Shown here one piece after another: positions 1-7,305 of a DNA stretch of 11,926 nucleotides (the first letter of the stretch is position 1; every line of letters starts with the position of its first letter). Position numbers and translations under genes: made by a program. The DNA comes from CAYUPY01 sp964446595. GTDB lineage: Bacteria; Patescibacteriota; Dojkabacteria; J137; JAEUSD01. The notes below the pieces were generated by a model. That model saw only the letters and a list, made by a program, of their open reading frames with translations, made no database searches and was not told the DNA's origin. The stretch is taken from NCBI GenBank assembly GCA_964446595.1, contig CAYUPY010000043.1, positions 1 to 11,926 of the forward strand. The letters are read 5' to 3'.

Positions 1-3000
1 TACCATACTGGATAGTTGCCTTACTTGCGTTACGGGTGTAAGTCTAATTATTGCACTATCAGTGCGTATGTCTGTAACTACGTTACTCACAACTTGAGGT
101 GGCGGGTCCGTCGTGAAAGTCTTTTCCTCACTGATGCCTGTATTTCCATCCCGATCCGTCCAGCGTGCTTGATAATAATATGTTGTACCAGCTGATAAAT
201 TACTTAAGTTTACAGTGTGTGATGTAAGTTGATTCGAATTACCAACTTCTTCGCTAAAGTAGTTTCCGCTGGAGAGTCCGTAGCGAATCCGAGAATCGGA
301 TTCGCGGTCTGTTACCCATTGTACATTCGCAGTCCTAGTGGTTGTGTCTACCACCATTGGACCTGAGATTAAACTGGCGGGGCTTGTGTAACGTCCTGTG
401 GGAATTTCGTTAGCTGTAGAAGATACTGCTGAACAGTTATTAGCGCTGTCACATGCTCGTAAACAATAGTAGTAATTTGTTTGAGCTAGGCCAGTATCGA
501 CAAATGAAGTCCCGGTTGCTGTTCCCACATTAGAAAAACCAGCAAAGTTAGTGTTACAAGACGATGTTGTTGTTGAACGGAATATCCGATAAGTTGAAAT
601 ACCAGCTCCTAAGTCAGTTGGTTCACTCCAGGTAAGGGCTAGTCTCCAATCATTTTGAGCCCGAATCGAAATGTCAGCGATTTCTACGTTACCAGGTATA
701 CCTGGTGCGGTACCGGAATAGTCAAAAGTTGCTGTAGTATAGGTATCGTAGTTTACGTTGAATGCTTCATCTCTAGCCACAACGTACATGGTGTTACTAC
801 CTGGTTGAGTTGCGTAAGCGTCTGCACTTAAAGATGTGAGGCCTGCAGCTGTGAAGTTACAAGTGGCTGCACTAGGTAGTGTATTTACAGTATAACAATA
901 TGTTAGGTTACTCTCTTGTCCAGAAAAGCTAGCAGGAGCATCCCAGTTAAATGCGTATAAGTTTGTTGTATTACTACTTGGAGTAACAGACAAGTTTAGA
1001 ACTGGGCCGGGCGAAACTGTATTCAGTTTTAGAACACCAGAGACGTATGTAGAGGTGTTGCCTACATTATCAATACTTCTGAAGTAAATGTAGTTTATTC
1101 CTTCAGCTAAATTAGGATAGTCATGAGTTGGGTCTGTTACATAAGAACCATTATTAGGTAGGATATCGGTTAAGTCTTCATTGCCGTTATGACTAGTTCC
1201 ATACCAGGTACCTGTGGGACCAATTCTATACTGTAGCCCAGCCAGCCCCGAGTCAACATCTGTCGGAGCGCTTCCCCCAACTATGGGCCAAGTAATAGTT
1301 ACGTCTGGAGAGGAGATAAAACTCCCTGGTAAAGATATAAATCCTGGCGCGGTGGGAGCTGTGCCGTCATAAATAAATGAAACCAAGTTTTGATACAATG
1401 CGGTTGAGCCGTTCCAGATGTTACCAGCCCTATCTACTGATTTTATGGAAAAATAATACTGTTTGCCAGATGTTAGATTTAGTCCAGCCACACTAGCCAA
1501 ATTTAAGCTTGTGCCTGTAGCTATGAAAGGACAGTAGGTTTCTGCTACCCCATCATCTATTCCAGCCAACTTACCAGCTGTCAGCTCTGGGTCTAAATTT
1601 GCTGGACTTCCCTGATAGGCCTCATCTAAACTGATGCAATAGCCAAGCAGCCCTACTCCCCCTGCATTGTCTGCCCCAGCTGACCAGGTAAAAGTAGGTT
1701 CTTGGTTGGTCCAAGCTCCGTCGTTAAGTCCTGTTATCAATGCACCTGAAGCATTAGATACGGGATCTACCAGGTCGCTAAATTGGTAATTTACTGTTAT
1801 ATCTTCAAATACAGGGGTTGTACTCCCGTTCGGCGTTAGAGTTATTTGATATTGGAAGTACTGGTCTGTATTGGTTACGCAGCTACTAGCAACAAGACTC
1901 CCTCCATTTGCGATTGCGGGACAACTTGCCCAAGCGCTAGCCCCACTCATATCTGAGTTGCTGTCGGTGCGCACCTTTACAGTAACATTGGCAGTTTCGG
2001 TAGTTGTAAAATCTAGTGTATCCCAGTCACTAGGAACTCCTGCATCCAAAACATTAGAAGTCAGGCTTCCGCTAGTCGCAAATTTACTTTCAAGAGCTGT
2101 CGGGCTGGATGTTGTGGGCGGGTTATTCTGATATTTTCGAATTCTTACATTTTTGAAGCGAACATCACCAGATGGAGATGAATCGTCATCATTGGCAAAT
2201 ATTAAGTAGGAAAATGCTCCCGAAAAGTCATTTAAAATTGCCGAAATAACTTGAAAATTACCAAAATCTGTATAGGCATTGTCCCAAGGAAACCCGTAAG
2301 CTTGCGATCCACCTACCTTGTATGTTCTATCAGTAGTAGAAATATTAAGTCCAGTCTGAAAGCCAATACCTTGAACTTCTCCGTAATCAGTGGAACGGAA
2401 ATCTACTTCTAATATTTGAGTTCCGTTCCCATTAATATTCATACCCTTACTGCTCGCCTTCCAATTGTTTCCATACATATAAAGTGTCCGCCCCCCATTT
2501 TCAATTGCATAATTTAAGGGCTGTATATCTTGTCCCGGAGTACTAATCACGCCATCAGCATTAAAATCTACATAGTACTGGAATACTGCTGTTGCATCGC
2601 TAACCGTACTCGCGCTGGTATTGCCGTAATAAACGTGGTAATCACTTTCTCCAGAAGGCATAGATGGAAGTAGTACCCAAATATTAGTGTCTGAAGTATT
2701 GCACTCTCCTTCCAGCCAGATGCTAAGCAAAGTTCCTGCTGCATTCGCTACCCTTATATCTGAACAATCTGCCTTCATTTGACCCGAAGAAATTGCGGTC
2801 TGGGTATCTAAATTGAAACTAACTGGATAGTTTGTATTTGCACTACTTGGGTTTGATACAGTAATTGATTTTCTGTATCTCCAATTATTCATTCCTGCAG
2901 GCCAACCACTGGTCAGAGTTAGTGATACTTCTCCAGCAGTTGAAAAGTCTAAATTTGAAGAAGAGTTAAATGTATCTACCTGTGTTGTAACAGCCCCAGG

Positions 3001-3138
3001 TGAAGCCCCTCCCGCCCAATCTGTCTGCAGCCATGGCATCGGAGCAGCATTAATGACCACCATCACAGCACTGCCAACTAGCAATGCAAACGCAACTGTA
3101 AATACAGCCAATGATCGCGGAAAATTTAACTTTAACAT
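1..3138 (-). CDS. Large secreted multidomain surface protein (DUF2341, jelly-roll, FN3 repeats), C-terminus beyond left edge
   Basis: The frame is open for 1046 codons from ATG at 3138 to the window edge, so the protein is incomplete at its C-terminus. Residues 1-32 form a signal peptide or anchor: basic K3/R8, a hydrophobic stretch at about 9-29, then an INAAP cleavage-like site. A DWAGGASPG segment follows, as in many CPR surface proteins. Residues about 86-190 match DUF2341 (WRYRKSITV at 86-94, YYGN at 170-173). Residues about 188-337 look like a beta-sandwich carbohydrate-binding-like domain (PGQD, GEVQGIGF, FANDDD, FKNVRI). About 345-455 is another beta-sandwich (GSLTSNVLDAG ... YFQYQITL). 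About 456-800 are Ig/FN3-like modules. Clear FN3 domains sit at about 807-910 (ending YYYC...CSAVSS) and 913-1010 (ANVQWVTDRESDSRIRYG), and a further one begins. It probably acts outside the cell in adhesion or glycan binding; the ligand is not visible. The start is supported by the SD and promoter just upstream. Confidence 0.93.
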   Translation of the reverse strand, partial: MLKLNFPRSLAVFTVAFALLVGSAVMVVINAAPMPWLQTDWAGGASPGAVTTQVDTFNSSSNLDFSTAGEVSLTLTSGWPAGMNNWRYRKSITVSNPSSANTNYPVSFNLDTQTAISSGQMKADCSDIRVANAAGTLLSIWLEGECNTSDTNIWVLLPSMPSGESDYHVYYGNTSASTVSDATAVFQYYVDFNADGVISTPGQDIQPLNYAIENGGRTLYMYGNNWKASSKGMNINGNGTQILEVDFRSTDYGEVQGIGFQTGLNISTTDRTYKVGGSQAYGFPWDNAYTDFGNFQVISAILNDFSGAFSYLIFANDDDSSPSGDVRFKNVRIRKYQNNPPTTSSPTALESKFATSGSLTSNVLDAGVPSDWDTLDFTTTETANVTVKVRTDSNSDMSGASAWASCPAIANGGSLVASSCVTNTDQYFQYQITLTPNGSTTPVFEDITVNYQFSDLVDPVSNASGALITGLNDGAWTNQEPTFTWSAGADNAGGVGLLGYCISLDEAYQGSPANLDPELTAGKLAGIDDGVAETYCPFIATGTSLNLASVAGLNLTSGKQYYFSIKSVDRAGNIWNGSTALYQNLVSFIYDGTAPTAPGFISLPGSFISSPDVTITWPIVGGSAPTDVDSGLAGLQYRIGPTGTWYGTSHNGNEDLTDILPNNGSYVTDPTHDYPNLAEGINYIYFRSIDNVGNTSTYVSGVLKLNTVSPGPVLNLSVTPSSNTTNLYAFNWDAPASFSGQESNLTYCYTVNTLPSAATCNFTAAGLTSLSADAYATQPGSNTMYVVARDEAFNVNYDTYTTATFDYSGTAPGIPGNVEIADISIRAQNDWRLALTWSEPTDLGAGISTYRIFRSTTTSSCNTNFAGFSNVGTATGTSFVDTGLAQTNYYYCLRACDSANNCSAVSSTANEIPTGRYTSPASLISGPMVVDTTTRTANVQWVTDRESDSRIRYGLSSGNYFSEEVGNSNQLTSHTVNLSNLSAGTTYYYQARWTDRDGNTGISEEKTFTTDPPPQVVSNVVTDIRTDSAIIRLTPVTQVRQLSSMV
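283..305. repeat. Perfect inverted repeat inside the FN3 coding region
   Basis: Arms GCGAATCCGA (283-292) and TCGGATTCGC (296-305) are exact reverse complements around a 3-base loop GAA. On the minus strand it encodes about residues 946-952 (ESDSRIR) of the surface protein, within an FN3 strand. The frame is intact. It resembles two other intragenic hairpins in this window in stem length and loop size, but not in sequence. Confidence 0.7.
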
Positions 3139-3145
3139 ATTAACT

Positions 3146-3152
3146 ATCCTTT
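3146..3152 (-). promoter_or_regulatory. Shine-Dalgarno site of the large surface protein
   Basis: The minus strand reads AAAGGATAGTTAATATG. The AAAGGA core lies 8 bases before the ATG at 3138. It fixes the start codon. If the predicted promoter is right, this site is at the very 5' end of a leader of about 14 bases. Confidence 0.7.
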
Positions 3153-3157
3153 AGATC

Positions 3158-3185
3158 AGTATAGAGAATATCCCACCCACGTCAA
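3158..3185 (-). promoter_or_regulatory. Sigma-70-type promoter of the large surface protein
   Basis: On the minus strand there is a TTGACG -35 box (3180-3185), a 16-base spacer, and a TATACT -10 box (3158-3163). The predicted start is near 3152, giving a very short leader that begins with the SD. The promoter abuts the left end of the dehydrogenase remnant read on the other strand. Confidence 0.72.
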
Positions 3186-3201
3186 TTCTGATTTGAAGTA
3201 G

Positions 3202-3520
3202 AATAAGCTGGAATACAAGGCTAGTGGAAAGTCAGTAACCCAATATGCCCGTCACTTCGATCATCCATACTCGACCATTAAGTATTGGCATGGCAGATAT
3301 TGAGCCCGGTGCAGCTGAAACGGAGTTCTCACTCGTAAGGTTTAAAGGTGACGAAGCTGCGGCGAAAAAGGTGTACGAAAATGCACGTACCCAACAAGCG
3401 GAGGATATTGCCGAAACTATCAAATGGGTTATTGAAAGACCGCTGCGCGTTAACATTGATAACATCGAGATCATGCCAATTGACCAGACCTACGCAGGAC
3501 TAGTTACGGACAGATCATAG
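3202..3520 (+). pseudogene. Remnant of a YdfG-like short-chain dehydrogenase (C-terminal third, frameshifted)
   Basis: From about 3296 to the TAG at 3518-3520 the frame reads DIEPGAAETEFSLVRFKGD ... VNIDNIEIMPIDQTYAG, which matches the C-terminus of YdfG-like NADP-dependent SDR enzymes (usually about 250 residues). The piece before it is in another frame: YKASGKSVTQYARHF from 3214, resembling the YxxxK helix of the family but with Gly where the catalytic Lys is expected. From that Tyr to DIEPG is 82 bases, whereas 81 is expected from the E. coli YdfG sequence recalled from memory; this implies one extra base. In-frame stops (TAG 3199-3201 in one frame, TAA 3236-3238 in the other) and the lack of any upstream Rossmann (TGxxxGxG) part show it is not a complete gene. 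An ATG at 3245 would open a 91-residue product with no catalytic residues. Likely a dead remnant. Confidence 0.8.
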
Positions 3521-3539
3521 AATTAAGCTGAGATTTAGG

Positions 3540-3545
3540 TATAAT
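3540..3545 (+). promoter_or_regulatory. -10 box of the kinase-like gene, leaderless arrangement
   Basis: A consensus TATAAT is followed by five bases and then the ATG at 3551, so the expected transcription start is the A of the start codon. There is no SD in front of this ATG. No convincing -35 box is seen near 3517-3522. Confidence 0.65.
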
Positions 3546-3550
3546 TTTGA

Positions 3551-4561
3551 ATGGAAGAAGAAAATTTTGAACAAGGCTTTCGGGTCGTAGAACGGTTAAA
3601 AGAATCAATAGACGTTATAGTTGATATTGTTGAATACGGGAGCTCTCTGGCAGTGCTGAAGACTTTTCGTAACCCGCGAACTGGAGAACTTCTTTATAAC
3701 TCGGAGGCAACTGCCATCAAAAAGGGAGCAGGTGCTAAATTTCTACCGCAAATCTACGATCAAAAGCCTTGTGATTTTGATAATAAACAATCGGGGTGGA
3801 TTCTGATGGAGTATTTAGGTCCTGAGAATTATATATACTTGCTAGATGAGATTAGCCAACAGCCAAATCGCCCAAAGGAGAAGCTCCAGGTAGAGGTTGT
3901 CAGGTATCTAGTTAACGGAGTCTTAAACACGATAGAAGAAATTCATCAAAAGAAGATTTTATTAACTGACTTAAAATTAGATCATTTTTTTGCACCAGTG
4001 TCCGAAAGATCCGTGGACAATCCTATGTTTAAATATATAGATTATGTAGTGTTTTCTGCCTCACGGAGTAAACAAGACCCAGGAAAAATCGTCCTAAAGA
4101 CTAATTTTACTCCGAGCTATCTTCATCCTAATGCATTGGGTCAATACGGGAACTATAGTATGAACCCTTATCAGAAAGTGACATTTACTGAGGCGGAGTG
4201 GAAACTTGTGAATGTCTATCAATCCCTACTCATTATCTGCGAGCTTATCGCGGGCGCCTCGATTGCAAATAGCGTTTATTTTTACTTGAAAGATCAACTA
4301 GATAAAGACAGGCTAAGTCAAGGAGAGTTCCGCAAGGCTGTGTTAGCTTTTATAGCACAGGAGGATTTTTCTGAGATTCTGATTGAGAAAATCTTGAAAC
4401 CCTTGCTTTTAGAGCGTGCTCCTGAAGATTTTACAGATACTTTACTGGGCGCGATTAACCACCTGTTAAAGCCAAATGTGATTCTGGATCCTACTAATCT
4501 TCCCGACGAGTATTCTGATATTGGGAAGTTAAAAGAAACCTTGCTCAACAATTTAAACTAG
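3551..4561 (+). CDS. Divergent eukaryotic-like Ser/Thr protein kinase-like protein
   Basis: The 336-residue soluble protein carries a recognisable but degraded Hanks-kinase layout. There is LAVLK (K37, the beta-3 lysine) and E52 in the helix-C region. A hinge-like WILMEYL (83-89) precedes a catalytic loop IHQKKILLTDLKLDHF (131-146) with D140 and K142. YIDYVVF (162-168) sits where DFG is expected. TPSYLHPNA (187-195) resembles the GTPxYxxPE activation segment, and NVYQSLLIICELIAG (221-235) the helix-F DVYSLGxxLxELLxG. The glycine-rich loop lacks its glycines, HRD is replaced by LTD, and the metal-binding Asn after DLK is His (H145). It may be a weak kinase or a pseudokinase. No membrane segment or sensor domain is present. 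The neighbour 59 bases downstream on the same strand is a candidate partner. Fold assignment is by motif reading only. Confidence 0.72.
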   Translation: MEEENFEQGFRVVERLKESIDVIVDIVEYGSSLAVLKTFRNPRTGELLYNSEATAIKKGAGAKFLPQIYDQKPCDFDNKQSGWILMEYLGPENYIYLLDEISQQPNRPKEKLQVEVVRYLVNGVLNTIEEIHQKKILLTDLKLDHFFAPVSERSVDNPMFKYIDYVVFSASRSKQDPGKIVLKTNFTPSYLHPNALGQYGNYSMNPYQKVTFTEAEWKLVNVYQSLLIICELIAGASIANSVYFYLKDQLDKDRLSQGEFRKAVLAFIAQEDFSEILIEKILKPLLLERAPEDFTDTLLGAINHLLKPNVILDPTNLPDEYSDIGKLKETLLNNLN

Positions 4562-4608
4562 CACCCGCAGTCTAGCCCTAGGCATTTTTAGGAAGTGATG
4601 TTATCATC

Positions 4609-4619
4609 TAATATATAAT
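4609..4619 (+). promoter_or_regulatory. Probable -10 region of the 4621 gene
   Basis: Overlapping hexamers TAATAT (4609-4614) and TATAAT (4614-4619) lie directly against the ATG at 4621, with no SD. TAATAT would place the transcript start at about 4620, nearly leaderless. TATAAT would place it a few bases inside the gene. No clear -35 box is seen. Confidence 0.45.
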
Positions 4620-4620
4620 C

Positions 4621-5685
4621 ATGAATGAACAAGGCGCACTTCCTCAGAATCCTAAGTACCATAATTTGTTAAGTATTGGGAAACACAAAATCCCGCAGGC
4701 CTTAACAGCTTTTGCCCTAATGCTTGATCAGAAGGCGGAACTGCCACCCAAGCGGACTAGTCCTGAAGAGTTTTTTAAGCTTATCATGCTACGTGCCTCT
4801 ATTGAGGCTGTGCGGGAGTTGTCTGGTAAAGGAGTGAGCATTATCGGACTTACTGCTGAAGAAATGTCAGCGTTGATTGTAGAAGAGCTCAGGGATAATG
4901 CCGATACGTATTTAGCTACCCTAAATACTAATCTAGAGGAAGTAAATAGTCTTCCAGGCACAGAATTTAAACCTGTGGAAGAAGCAGAATTCAAGAGCAT
5001 GATTGATCAGGTCACGGTAGATTCGTTGGAGGAGATAAGGAGACTAGAAGTAAATCTTGCAAATATTTTTACCGAGCCAAATGTAGCGTTTGATGTGGGT
5101 GAACCTGTCCCAGGTCTCAAAATCGAAGATTCCAGTTACGGCAATGATGATGTTCTGGATATACATTTCAGCAGTGTAGTACTAGCTAAGGTAGGACTGA
5201 GGGCGGTGACAGAGATAACGATGTCTCTGATTACCAATCCAGGGAAAGGCAAGGCCGATTTTTACGCAATCACTACCCTCGCGGACGCTGAATGGGCTAA
5301 TGCGACAGTGAAAGAATTGCATAAACACGCCAGGAGAATATTTGAGAGTATTGCAAAGGAAGCATATTATCTAGAAGGTTTGGATATACAGGTGGGAGAA
5401 AAGACTGATCCATTCAATAACCGCAAAACTGTACTGCGGATCGCAGCCCCAGCCACTGATTTAAGAGAGGAACCTTACTTTGTAGAGCTTGTAGCACAGG
5501 TTCAAAGTGGCACGGCTGTATTTGATATTCTCGCCAGCGAAGTGGATTTAGGAAAAGGGTTACACTCCTTGGATGAGCCTGTGCCAGAGCAGCTCATTAG
5601 ACGCTATTATGATCTGATCTATATTCTCTCTCTTTTTGATAATGAGCTAGAAAATTACAGTTCTAGCCTTCTTACTTGTGGGTAA
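4621..5685 (+). CDS. Unrecognised soluble protein
   Basis: A 354-residue protein without a signal peptide or membrane segment. The N-terminal half (about 1-150) is mostly helical and acidic (for example PEEFFKLIMLRASIEAVREL at 48-67). The C-terminal half has alternating beta/alpha character (VLDIHFSSVVLAKVGLRAV at 178-196, FYAITTLADAEW at 214-225, PYFVELVAQVQSGTAVFDIL at 285-304), then a final helical stretch. No catalytic motif was recognised. It follows the kinase-like gene by 59 bases on the same strand, so the two may work together, but a separate -10 region lies at its start. Its last 14 bases overlap the 3' end of a convergent gene. ATG 4621 is the only good start in the first 30 codons. 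Confidence 0.8.
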   Translation: MNEQGALPQNPKYHNLLSIGKHKIPQALTAFALMLDQKAELPPKRTSPEEFFKLIMLRASIEAVRELSGKGVSIIGLTAEEMSALIVEELRDNADTYLATLNTNLEEVNSLPGTEFKPVEEAEFKSMIDQVTVDSLEEIRRLEVNLANIFTEPNVAFDVGEPVPGLKIEDSSYGNDDVLDIHFSSVVLAKVGLRAVTEITMSLITNPGKGKADFYAITTLADAEWANATVKELHKHARRIFESIAKEAYYLEGLDIQVGEKTDPFNNRKTVLRIAAPATDLREEPYFVELVAQVQSGTAVFDILASEVDLGKGLHSLDEPVPEQLIRRYYDLIYILSLFDNELENYSSSLLTCG

Positions 5686-6100
5686 AGATAATAAAGCCCG
5701 GCACGTCTTCTCGTTTTAGTTTGTTATCCCTGAGCATTTTAATCAACAGGCTGTTGGAATAAATATCTAAGTAGCCTTTGGAGTATGTGATTGTGAGCTG
5801 CTCACCCTCGCCGCGGTTAAAGATTAGATAAGAAGATGCACGACCAGCATCCACATAACCGTAATGAGTAAACCTCCAGTTATCTGCCTCTAAGTTTTCG
5901 GCCGATGTAAAGAAATCTATAACACTGGGGTCATCAATGATTGCCGTAACGGTCGCTTCAGCTGTTTTCTGTGTTTCTATTAGGGTTGGTATGCGTCTAA
6001 AGAAGAGACGGTTTTGGGTAACCTGCTCCATCTTACTAATAGTAAAATTGCTATCCTTTGTCCTGGTCGTTCCGGAATCTTGTCTTATACTCTGTAGCAA
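5672..6100 (-). CDS. C-terminal segment of a broken membrane-protein gene (or separate small protein)
   Basis: As written, this ORF needs a TTG start at 6100 and encodes 142 residues ending in PGFIIFTHK and TAA (5672-5674). The same frame is open upstream to 6181 and reads a natural-looking CLRTRVDPNAEIPTEVIEKW before that TTG, with no ATG or GTG and no convincing SD. The simplest view is that it continues the upstream 6148-6900 gene after a one-base deletion between 6149 and 6181. The rest is an alpha/beta-looking domain (FFRRIPTLIETQ, ADNWRFTHYGYVDAG, LTITYSKGYLDIYS). No family was recognised. It converges on, and overlaps by 14 bases, the gene ending at 5685. Confidence 0.6.
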   Translation of the reverse strand: MLQSIRQDSGTTRTKDSNFTISKMEQVTQNRLFFRRIPTLIETQKTAEATVTAIIDDPSVIDFFTSAENLEADNWRFTHYGYVDAGRASSYLIFNRGEGEQLTITYSKGYLDIYSNSLLIKMLRDNKLKREDVPGFIIFTHK

Positions 6101-6147
6101 AGTTACCCACTTTTCAATTACTTCAGTAGGGATTTCTGCGTTTGGGT

Positions 6148-6900
6148 CTACACGTGTCCGTAGACAGAAATAAGTGTTGACTTATATACGCCCGCTGGCT
6201 CTTCAAGACGGTCTAACTTAAATGAAATGTATTTACCGGGCTCAGTAAGATAAAGTGCTGCGGCACCGAGAGTATTGGGGGTTACACGCCCGTAGTAAAC
6301 TTCAATTGTAGTGAATTTTCCTGTGCCAGCAAGCTCAATCGTCTCTACAGATTGTAGTCGGTCGCTTTCTAGAGTTTTGGTAAACTTGGTAGCAACCAGG
6401 TCTTTTTCGAAACCTTTGTTGGTAAAAGAAATATCAAGATGATAACGGTCTTCTGCATCGTAAATACGTAACATCTCTGCCTCAGAAAGCTGCTTATCGG
6501 TATACTCATCTTGAACGTACGTATCTTTAACAGACCAGCCAAAAGGCAACTCAAAGCTAATCGGTAGATCTGCAACATAGTATCGCTCATTTCGCCCAGC
6601 AGAGTGGACACCAAGGCTACTAGTTCTACTGTAACTGGAGTATGAGTAAGTCGTAGTTGCTCGGGATAAGGTGCTTGTGCTGGCGCGCTCCGTTCCGGAG
6701 CGCGCCTCAGGCTCTCCACTCCAAAATCCGCCAGTACTGTAATTCGATAGAAAATTCACTGCAAACAATCCCATTCCCACAACTACAATGCACAATAGCA
6801 GTAGCAACACGACAAAGATCACTACCACTCCCCCACTGTTATAGCGGCGATTTTTGGGTTGCATAGTGTTTGTTTGCATAGTTTTTACTAGTTTAGACAT
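6148..6900 (-). CDS. Single-pass membrane protein with Ser/Thr-rich linker and extracytoplasmic domain
   Basis: A 250-residue open frame from ATG 6900 to TAG 6148-6150. The N-terminus is basic (PKNRRY), followed by a membrane segment at about 24-50 (VVVIFVVLLLLLCIVVVGMG). Residues about 55-100 form a Ser/Thr/Tyr-rich linker that contains a palindrome-encoded EARSGTERA (65-73). Residues about 108-250 are an outside domain with LPISFELPFGWSVKDTY, a start typical of small lipoprotein-like or PsbP-like beta domains, though no family is claimed. It stops abruptly at SVYGHV, while another frame continues with RVDPNAEIPTEVIEKW, so the native protein is probably about 400 residues. Methionines 8 and 13 are alternative starts. 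Confidence 0.75.
   Translation of the reverse strand: MSKLVKTMQTNTMQPKNRRYNSGGVVVIFVVLLLLLCIVVVGMGLFAVNFLSNYSTGGFWSGEPEARSGTERASTSTLSRATTTYSYSSYSRTSSLGVHSAGRNERYYVADLPISFELPFGWSVKDTYVQDEYTDKQLSEAEMLRIYDAEDRYHLDISFTNKGFEKDLVATKFTKTLESDRLQSVETIELAGTGKFTTIEVYYGRVTPNTLGAAALYLTEPGKYISFKLDRLEEPAGVYKSTLISVYGHV
6682..6706. repeat. Perfect GC-rich palindrome inside a coding region
   Basis: Arms GGCGCGCTCCG (6682-6692) and CGGAGCGCGCC (6696-6706) pair over all 11 bases around a 3-base loop TTC. It encodes residues about 65-73 in the linker just outside the membrane segment. It is not followed by a T-run on either strand, so it is not an ordinary terminator. Confidence 0.85.
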
Positions 6901-6903
6901 TGG

Positions 6904-6909
6904 ATTTTA
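6904..6909 (-). promoter_or_regulatory. Probable -10 box of the 6900 gene
   Basis: The minus strand reads GTTAAAATCCAATG. TAAAAT lies three bases before the ATG, with no SD, so the transcript would start within a base or two of the start codon. A TTGACT at 6937-6942 is too far away (27 bases) to be its -35 box. Confidence 0.35.
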
Positions 6910-6966
6910 ACATTTCTCGGCAACTGTGAGGGCATTAGTCAATTTGTGAATTTCTGTGAGTGAACT

Positions 6967-7305
6967 CTAAGGACAGGGTAAATAAACCTCTACTAAGGCA
7001 TTAATTTGAGCATCTAGATAGTTATGGATCTCGCTTTGCAAATGCTTATGGTCTGAATCAAAATACTTTAGCTCTAACCCTAGATGCACTCCGAGACTAC
7101 TCTTTAAAGAGGTCCTTAGACTGGCGTAATCAAGTCTATAGTATGAATCAGGTGCAGTTCTTTCATGAATTTTGTTTAATACCTTTAATTTTAGGTTCTC
7201 GAGTCCCACTGCGGCAAGTTGCGAACTAGCTTTACAAATGATTAAGCTAGCGAGAACTTTTGAAGCTTGTGTATGGGTTGTGGAACGCGCAAAGATGCAA
7301 TCCAT
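6967..7305 (-). CDS. C-terminal segment of a frameshifted gene, unrecognised
   Basis: A 112-residue open frame ending in TAG (6967-6969). The nominal ATG at 7305 lies inside the upstream frame that starts at 7594. The protein reads smoothly if the two frames are joined: HNPYTSFK from the upstream frame into VLASLIICKASSQLA of this one, which needs one A removed from the AAAA run near 7260. Removal of one G near 7306 would also work. The segment is helical (ENLKLKVLNKIHER, LDYASLRTSLKSSLG, QSEIHNYLDAQINALVEVYL) without membrane segments. Taken together the native protein would be about 208 residues. Function unknown. Confidence 0.6.
   Translation of the reverse strand: MDCIFARSTTHTQASKVLASLIICKASSQLAAVGLENLKLKVLNKIHERTAPDSYYRLDYASLRTSLKSSLGVHLGLELKYFDSDHKHLQSEIHNYLDAQINALVEVYLPCP

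Noticed and set aside
691..706. 16-base perfect palindrome ACCAGGTATACCTGGT
   Set aside because: It has no loop and follows from codons for Pro-Gly-Ile-Pro-Gly; it is not comparable to the looped hairpins.
1871..2131. 86-codon plus-strand open frame
   Set aside because: It lies entirely inside the intact, domain-rich minus-strand surface protein and has a composition typical of antisense shadow frames.
3232..3474. 80-codon minus-strand open frame
   Set aside because: It is antisense to the dehydrogenase remnant, whose plus-strand reading matches a known family.
6146..6165. Hairpin GTCTAC / GTAGAC across the TAG at 6148 as a frameshift stimulator
   Set aside because: The stem is only 6 bp and there is no slippery heptamer upstream, so programmed frameshifting is not supported.
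5937..6173. 78-codon plus-strand open frame
   Set aside because: It is antisense to the minus-strand coding segment at 5672-6178 and has no promoter or SD.
6937..6942. TTGACT as the -35 box for the 6900 gene
   Set aside because: It is 27 bases from the nearest -10 box, outside the workable spacing range.
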